DNA of 64,000 nt from Phialocephala subalpina (Eukaryota > Ascomycota > Leotiomycetes > Helotiales > Mollisiaceae), in the NCBI GenBank assembly GCA_900073065.1, contig FJOG01000010.1, positions 455,178 through 519,177 on the forward strand. Direction: 5' to 3'. Every line of letters starts with the position of its first letter. Within the stretch, counting starts at the first letter, position 1. Position numbers and translations under genes: made by a program. The notes under the pieces are model-generated. The model did not search any database, was not told the origin of the DNA, and saw only the letters and a program-made list of their open reading frames with translations. Shown one piece after another: positions 56,998-64,000 of this stretch.

Positions 56998-59900
56998 AAT
57001 GATATGATATGAGATGTGATTAAGAGCTATGAGCTGGCGACAAGACTGCAGGTGTGGTATTGTTCCTGGGACACAATGTGGTTGTACGGGTCGAGAGGCA
57101 GACCAACGAGGGCGAGTAAAACGTCACCAGGGAAGCGATAAGGACGATAGCGGTCCGGAAGGGCTTGGCAGGTGCGAGATCTTGCACCTCAACAAAGCAC
57201 TATTTTGCAACACCACGACGGATACTTATCGCAAGAAAATGGATGAAAATGCTCTCGTGAGATCTGGAAAAGTGGAATAAGAAGAGGCCGATGATCACTC
57301 AACTCATCTGTTCTTGCGTTGAGGCACGAGTGATGTTTGACTTTGGAGGTCATTCATAGCCTCTCGTCCTCTCCACGGGAGGAATCGATTGGCCCTTGGA
57401 GGCGTGCGCTAATCGAGTCATTGAGTGCAGCCTCGTCGCTTTGTCACGTTGGAGAGGCAAAAAAGACGACCTTGAAGGTGATGATGATATTCAGATGTCA
57501 CGTTATCTGCTTACAGTTGTTCTTTGTGCTTTTGGATAAGGAGAAAGAGAGTGATGGTTAACTTTGTTGAGGGGAATAGCATGAACCCTCAAGACCCCTC
57601 GGTAAAGTCATCCCTGAGCATGACTCGGGCAAAGATTTTTGCCAAAACACACCGCACGATATCTTCAATATCAGAACTTTATACTTTTTGATATAGGCAG
57701 GGAATCAACTTTCTGATAGCTTGCATCATTGGAGGTCTCGTGCGAATTATTGCCTTCCTGTGCGCTCTATACTCAAAGCAGTACACTACATCACCTACAC
57801 ATGGCTAGAAAGGGTATTGAAACCCCACACAAATATCGGGGAAGCACCCTATGCGGCGGAGGCCATTCAGGGTCGTATCCAACGGGGACAACATGAGCTG
57901 GGGACCATCGCGATCGGTCCTTGGCCCTTGGTCCCCTTTTTTTCCAAGCAAAACGTTGCATGCGGGGGGACATACGATTCTTCCATCACGCCCGTTTTCG
58001 AGCTCACCAGGCTGTGTGGTATGACAGCCGGGAAGCATGCATCGCAGTGGCGAATGTCAAGAGATGCCCCAAAAAAGTCGCGGTGGTCAGAAGTCAAACC
58101 AACTTCCGGATGCGACGATCAACGTCCGGTAAACTCTATCAAATGAAGATACTTTCTGGAAACTGAGGTAGCTGGTACTTTTCGCGTGAGACCCTGGATA
58201 TGGAGTGGAGTAGTGCTGCGCAAAGTTCGGTTGCCGGCAGGCACACACACACCCTGAGGGTGACATCGTTGTTCGCTTGGGACCTTCGAATTGCTTTGAA
58301 TAGAATCAATGACGTCGTGGTAGACCCCGCCGTGCGAAAAAAAGATAAAATTTGGTAGATCAACCCTCAATTGGGTTTGCAGATCTAAGGGTCCTCGTAG
58401 AACCTTTTTAGAAACAATAATCTTCCGAAACATAAGAATTGATAGTCCGTTCGGAGTGGGGCATTGCTCCTCATTTTTTGCTTCCGTACCATGTTGGGGA
58501 CCCAAAAATGTTAACCCAACGATGGTGAACACCTTCTGGTTGAATGTAACCATGGGGCGTGGCTATATTTCGTGGCGACTCTGTGTGATACCGAGTAGGG
58601 TGAGAGGGCCGCATGGAATGTCTGATCTTTACCTAGGGCGTCTCGGAGGCATTTCCTATGGCTGTCAAAATGTCAGCCTCCCCCGTTGATAGCAGAGGGT
58701 TGATGTTCAGATACGAAGAAGGGATGACGTCGTGGCGACCTCTTCGATGCAAGGGCTGACAGCGGTAGTTGTGAATCGTGAGAGTTGTGCATGGGTTTTG
58801 TCTTATAGCAGCAACTGTGGCTGGTACATGCGAAATGTGGTGGCAAGAGGGGTTTGTCGCAAAAGCCATCATGTCGCTGACACTCAGGAACTGCTCTATA
58901 TGAAGTCAGATATAGAGCGGTGAGAAAACACCTGCTTTGCAAAATGTACAGCTGTCAAAAAGATATCAAACCACTACCATGACATGCAATTTTTCTATGA
59001 TAAGAAAACTCGTAGTCGCTGTGCACCGCTGAAATGATAGGGTGAAGCTTTCCCCAGACGAGAGTAGGGTCCAGCCACCACAGGCAACACGACGCTTCCA
59101 GAAAGTCGGTCGTGCTTTACCGTCAAGCCTCACCGTGAGAGCTGTGAATTTTTCAGGCCATGCACTAGCCGCTTCCCCAGAATGCGCGCCATCATTTCGC
59201 AATGAGGTCTAGACCTGGCTGTCAACGACAACCCTTCCATCGATCCCTCACGATTTCTGCAGGTCCATACTACAACTGCAGGAGACGATGACCGTGGTGC
59301 CACGTCGATAATTCGACTTGAGCAATAAAAGGAATCTTCGCAATCAAATGATCAAATTGCGAGCGAATGAATGCGGCAGAAAGAAAATAACGATGACGTC
59401 GGTGGACGTAGGCGACATTCTGCCAGAGATGACCCCTGTGCACGCTGCAGGCGCATATCAAAACCATCACCACCCGAGACCTGGGAGTACTCTGTATCCG
59501 GAACGGGGCTTCAAAAAAGAAACCGCATGAAGACTTCTTCCGAAGCCCACTACGTACTGCCTTTTCTGAACCGTGATCAATGATACCCGGCGCCTATGTT
59601 TTGTGTTGCGCGCATTCTTCGTGCTGCTGGTGGAAGGCACAGAAGAGGCAGGGTCCGTACTGCAAAAGATTAGATAGCGGTGTAGTGTGCTGGCTGATGG
59701 AAGAACGTAGAAAGTAAAGCCGAACAAGTACTTTTGCCGAAGGTTGCAAGAGATTGTGACTTTTATGCCTTGTGAAATATCCAGAGAGACGTGAGGACTT
59801 TTTGGGGGTCTTCTCACCTTGGAAAAATCCCGGGTGCCTGAGGTTGTAAGAGAGGAGGTTACCGAGCCGAAGTTTCGGAAGCAAATGCAGCAGATGTAAT

Positions 59901-62900
59901 GAAGGCAAACATCAAAATAGAACGAAAAGAAACTTTAGCAATCGATGTCACTTGTGCGGGAGAGTGTCGCTCTTGTAGGACTTGATTTGCTCAGGGCCGC
60001 AATGGTAAAGCAGCCTCTGAACTAAGAGACGGGAAGAGAGGCCTTAGAAGTGCTACGCCACAGATGCGTCAAGCCACGTATGTTGCGCCACAGCTAACGT
60101 TGAAATAGGAAATGATCAACTTCGGATGAAATGGCTCATTTGCACGATGGCATTGTCGTTTCATCTCGATCTCAAGGGCCCATGGCGGTAGTGTGTTCAC
60201 TGCTTAAATCGAAATTGCGTTTCTAGCCGAGGAAAAGCATCGCATTGTTGACTTGTATCGAATTTGCGATATCGATGTCAGAAGATAACGGGGCTCAACC
60301 GCACCCCAGCATCACAACTCCTCGGCGGGACAACCCCAAAGTGTGTGAAAGACCCCTCCAATTTACCCAATTTCACCAGCGTGCTAGGGGTGCAATGCTA
60401 AGTCGGGTAATTCTTAGGGAGAAACAGAAACAGAATCCCAAACGTCCAAGTGCCGAATGGTGAGGCTGTTTTAGAGGATGATCTAGGCGTTTAGTTTCTC
60501 TTCATCTGTAAATCGAGCGCACATGTGGCTGTGCTTCCCGTAAGTAGGGATGAAGTGGACGAACTTGTGGAAGTCTGAGCATCAAGCGCTCGTCAAAGCT
60601 CAACGTCTGATGCCGGAGAAAGTTTGGAGCAGGTACTGACGGCGGATGGACGTGGCGACAAGCGGTTGACTGCAATAGAACTCTTTATCTTATACGCGTT
60701 AACATCATGGACACATTGGACCAATGGCATCGGCAATAGCCTGTGAGATGATCATGCTCTACCGCATGTTTATGCGTCTGCGATGCAGCAGGGGAGACGG
60801 GACTCTAGCGGTCCGTAAGGTGTCGAAGACTGGACGAAACAGACGCTGGCTACAGCCAGACCCCATCCGGTAATCTGCGATCCCAGCATATCTCTTTCGT
60901 CTTCTCGGACATCCTCCTCCTCTTCGAGATGTGTGGTCATCTCCAGGAAACCTTAATCTTATGATCTAGGAGGTTGAGATATGCCTCGAGACGCGGCTCT
61001 TTCAATATGAAAGCGGTATGCGGACCGAAAACAGTCTCGAAAAGATCTCGCATTGAATATGGATGTTTCCCGATACAGAAGATAAACTGTTTCTCATTTC
61101 GGGATATATTGCTTCGAGAAGCCTTCTTTATGCAGGGTACGCTGGCGAATGGTAGGATCTCCAATTGCTTTGCAGCCCTATCGATCCCAAAGGGGAATGA
61201 AATCATCACTCTCATGCGGTGCTCAGGTACTGCGCAATTTCTCCACAAAACATGAATAGAAAAGTTTGGGAAGGACTGTGCTCGATCGATCTGCCATTTG
61301 CTGGGCGGTAAGAAATACACGCTTGAGGGACGGATTCAGAGAGTTCATCAGTAAACCATGCGCTTGCGGCGTTGCGATCCTTGGCGGCGGTGCAATATTA
61401 CGCTCTATCGCATCTCATCTCCGAGTGCAATCGTCAATAAGTCTCACTCTAGTCTGACTGAGAGATTATGAAGAAAATGGCATCGCTGAAACGATTACGT
61501 TTGAGAGCGAGGTCGTGGTGGACGAACTCTGTGGTCGACGATCAAAGTGGCTGGAATCTCTGCGACGAATCGATTGAACCACTTGGTCGCAACGCTGAGG
61601 TGTCAAACTGAAGATACCAACTGCTTTTGGAGCGCTTCTGTACGGAAGGTACCTAGTGTCTGGATGCAGCCACAAGTTGTGGCTGTGTAGATGGAGACAG
61701 ACGGGCCCAGATGGTGGTGGATGGTGAAATCAACGCTAGGGAGACGAAAACAGCTGAGGAGAGGATACAGTACAGTACCACACCGGCTTCCACCGCAATC
61801 ACTCCTGTACTGCTCGTACGTTCGAAGAATCGCCTTCGAGGCAGATGTGAATCTCGTGCTTCTCCATCTCTGCACCGATGAATGTGATCCATCTGGAGAC
61901 GGCGGACGGCTGGTGGTCGCCTACAGCGCGGTTGTGTCGCACGAGAGGAAATGACAGGGACATGGGCGTAGCGTGGGTATATCCAATATTGGGTAAAAAG
62001 AAGATGGGAGTCCGAAAAATGGCATCATCGTTATCCGGGTTGTCCAATGCGATTTCAGCACAGGACCGTGCAGCATGTCTCGGAGAGTAATGGCGCCAGT
62101 CACCCGCCAGAAGCAACCCGAATCAACTCCCCGCATCCATGTCTCAGCCTAGGACGTCCAGCAGCGACGAGAGGTTCGAGTGTCCTGATGCTGATGCTGA
62201 TGCGCGAAGGGTCCATCCCCTCTCTTGTGTGTGCCGCGATCGCGATGGAGGTGGCCTGTTCATCGAGGGGAAGGGAGTCGTAAATTGTTGGTCTAATGCT
62301 TGTTCGTACCGCAGCGTATCCTCTGGCGTGGTCGTGTTGGAAGATGATGGTGGTTAGGTTAGGTTAGGTTCGGTGCGAAAGGAGCTCTGACGCCCTCCCC
62401 TGGCTGGCGGCTTCTCCCACTAGGCCCTTTGCAGTGGGTGAAGCGAGCCTTCACGACGCCCGACGGCTCTATCGCTGTCGCTTGAATCGCCACCCACTTC
62501 TCGATGATCGCTTCCCCATGAGAACTCGCTGTGGCTGAGGAATTCGCTGTTGCTCTAGTCTCTAGTCGTCACGTAGCCCCCGAAGGCGACTGTACCAACG
62601 CTGCTTTTCGAAGACACGCACAGCACAACCCTCGTCCAGGCTCAGGCTGTCCGCGGCCCCACTGTTGCTGCTCCCAGTAGCCCAGAGATCCAATAATAAT
62701 GCTTGTCGTTTGACCTTCTCCATCGACCGCTTGGCTCTGATGTCTTCTTCTCCCAGCTACCCAGCATCTTTTCCCAGCAGTTCGACAACTGACGGTCTTC
62801 CTACCCTTCTTCCCCTTCCCCTTCCAAGCTAGCACCCCTCTCTTCCCTGGGACGTCCCTACAGAATCCGCAACTAAGAGTGGCCCCTACCCAGCGACCAG

Positions 62901-63449
62901 CCCTCCCTGGGCAATAACAGAGACCCAGAGAAAAGTTCCGTCTCGCTCACTCACGGCAGCCGTGCCTCGTGCGTCTGCTCTTGCTCTTGCTCTTCTGGTC
63001 CTGCTCCTGCCTGCGTGGGTACAACAACCGCTTTCCACTTGCGTAGTGGGCTCTCGATCACCCTCTATATTCTCGCCCTTGCACTCGCGTTCGACCACCC
63101 CCCATACCCATGTCAACGTCCTCTGGAGCTCAGTAGTGGAACTTTCCGTCATTCCACCTCCCATTCATCCATCATACTCATATAACATCAGCCTCCTCGC
63201 CGCTGTTTCGCCGTACTACTTGAACTGAAGACCTGACCTGACGACCACGGTGCCATTACGCTCGCTACTACCCCTTCACACTTGCTTCACCTAGGACAAC
63301 AACTGTGTTGCGATACTGTCTCACTACAACAATACCACCCTCACTGCCTCGACTGAACAAAATCCATACGAGGCATCCAATATTTTCAGAAAGCGTCGAC
63401 GTTGGAATGAGTGAGGAGCTTTAGAGCTGCTCAGCCACGATATCTCCAG
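56998..63449. other. 6.4-kb region without a supported gene
   Basis: Only frames below about 145 codons occur. The longest (57721-58146 plus, 58119-58553 minus, 60937-61320 minus) lack splice signals or known motifs. The frame at 60937-61320 is the most protein-like (RVMISFPFGIDRAAKQLEIL). A (GGTTA)-type repeat lies near 62352-62371 and GATGCT triplets near 62187-62202. The right end is C/T-rich and leads into the gene starting at 63450. The region may be a long regulatory stretch or 5' UTR, but the sequence does not prove it. Confidence 0.45.
62352..62371 (+). repeat. Short GGTTA pentamer repeat
   Basis: Three perfect GGTTA units followed by GGTTC. It resembles telomere repeats only superficially, because the unit is five bases rather than TTAGGG. 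Confidence 0.6.
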
Positions 63450-64000
63450 ATGTTTCGAAATCGGTAAGTAGCTGAAATCGGGCCCAGTAAACGACTTTCC
63501 CCGCGCCCACACGAAGTCTCACAACCACCAAGACTACTGTGCTCTCCGAACATCGCATAGCTGACATTTGTGGTGCAGGACATCCTCGCAAAAGCCCGGC
63601 GATGAATTCATCGCCAACTTTCGGCAGACCTTCCCAGAAGTAACAGTCGCGACCTCGTCGGCGGGCTCGAATTCCGGGAATACCACGCTCGAGGGAGGAG
63701 CCATCGCGGGCGGGCCACTTCCTGACCGGTACGTGCATCCCCTTTATTAGGCGACTTCTCGCGCATTTCGACTTAACTTCGCCAGCAAAGTGCACCCAGA
63801 TGAAGTTTGTCTAGGAGCGCGGCGTTGTGATTATCTCTGCAAAACGGCTGCTAACTTTCTGTACTTAGACATCACAGCGTGGGCGCTCACGAAGATTTCA
63901 AAGATCTTGACCCAACACCCAGAGCACAACATGAGCCATGGCGCTTTACTCCTTCTCTTCTCGATCCCAATTCCTTTGCCTTCTCGGCTTTTGCCAACCA
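63450..64000 (+). CDS. 5' end of a large regulator-like gene, cut by the window edge
   Basis: Three exons fit in phase: 63450-63463 (MFRNR), 63579-63728 and 63869 onward. Splice sites are strong (GTAAGT; TGGTGCAG; GTACGT; CTAACTTTCTGTACTTAG). The protein starts MFRNRTSSQKPGDEFIANFR, then FRQTFPEVTVATSSAGSNSG and a Gly-rich linker, and continues DRHHSVGAHEDFKDLDPTPR and EPWRFTPSLLDPNSFAFSAF to the edge. Disordered Ser/Gly/Pro-rich sequence of this sort is usual at the start of fungal transcription factors. The very long gene-free upstream region would also fit a developmental regulator. No DNA-binding domain is visible in this part, so the function is inference. Confidence 0.65.

Noticed and set aside
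57721..58553. Two overlapping 141- and 144-codon frames on opposite strands
   Set aside because: No splice signals, motif or composition favours either; overlapping antisense frames are usual by chance.
62340..62375. Telomere or subtelomere signal
   Set aside because: The unit is GGTTA, only three to four copies, and unique genes continue on both sides.

Overview
The window is nuclear DNA of a filamentous ascomycete. The genes carry many short GT-AG introns (about 45-80 nt) with CTAAC/CTGAC-type branch sites, and the gene set is typical of such fungi: a GH18 chitinase, a GH47 mannosidase with long inserts, a HeLo-domain protein, fungal zinc-finger proteins and small secreted proteins. A leotiomycete-like fungus is plausible, but nothing seen here fixes the lineage. 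No prokaryotic operons, rRNA, tRNA or CRISPR arrays were found.

Layout. 0-2 kb: divergent ribosomal genes, eS26 (minus) and ubiquitin-eS31 (plus). 2.6-6.1 kb: a decayed gene followed by two small genes, one with two look-alike introns. 6.5-9.4 kb: an ascomycete protein of unknown function and a mitochondrial J-protein. 10-11.5 kb: a GH18 chitinase. 12.8-17.1 kb: a prenylcysteine lyase and CCT6 (chaperonin zeta subunit), divergent. 18.1-21.3 kb: a GH47 alpha-mannosidase. 21.3-27.3 kb: sparse, with two fungal hypothetical genes. 27.3-31.1 kb: divergent mitochondrial genes ATM1 and AIM24. 31-33.5 kb: gene-free, holding a 263-bp MITE-like element. 33.5-36.7 kb: a disrupted small secreted protein gene and a CaiB/BaiF CoA-transferase. 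37.4-39.3 kb: a C2H2-like zinc-finger protein. 40.1-42.4 kb: a decayed membrane protein gene and a Cys-rich secreted protein. 43.2-46.5 kb: a 1,039-aa protein combining a HeLo cell-death domain, a Zn2Cys6 cluster and an E2 ubiquitin-conjugating fold. 47.8-57 kb: a Pro-rich protein, a WD40 protein, a tandem pair of F-box-like paralogs and an oxysterol-binding protein. 57-63.4 kb: a long gene-free stretch in front of a gene that runs off the right edge.

Most genes are single-copy housekeeping genes. Three divergent pairs share short promoters (eS26/ubiquitin-eS31, prenylcysteine lyase/CCT6, ATM1/AIM24); the last pair links two mitochondrial functions. The accessory content is scattered between them: three genes with in-frame stops or frameshifts, the MITE, the secreted proteins, the paralog pair and the HeLo-E2 fusion. 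The HeLo-E2 fusion is the strongest candidate for an undescribed system: it would join a membrane-targeting death domain to ubiquitin-transfer chemistry. Exon boundaries were placed by eye from splice signals, reading phase and protein-family knowledge.
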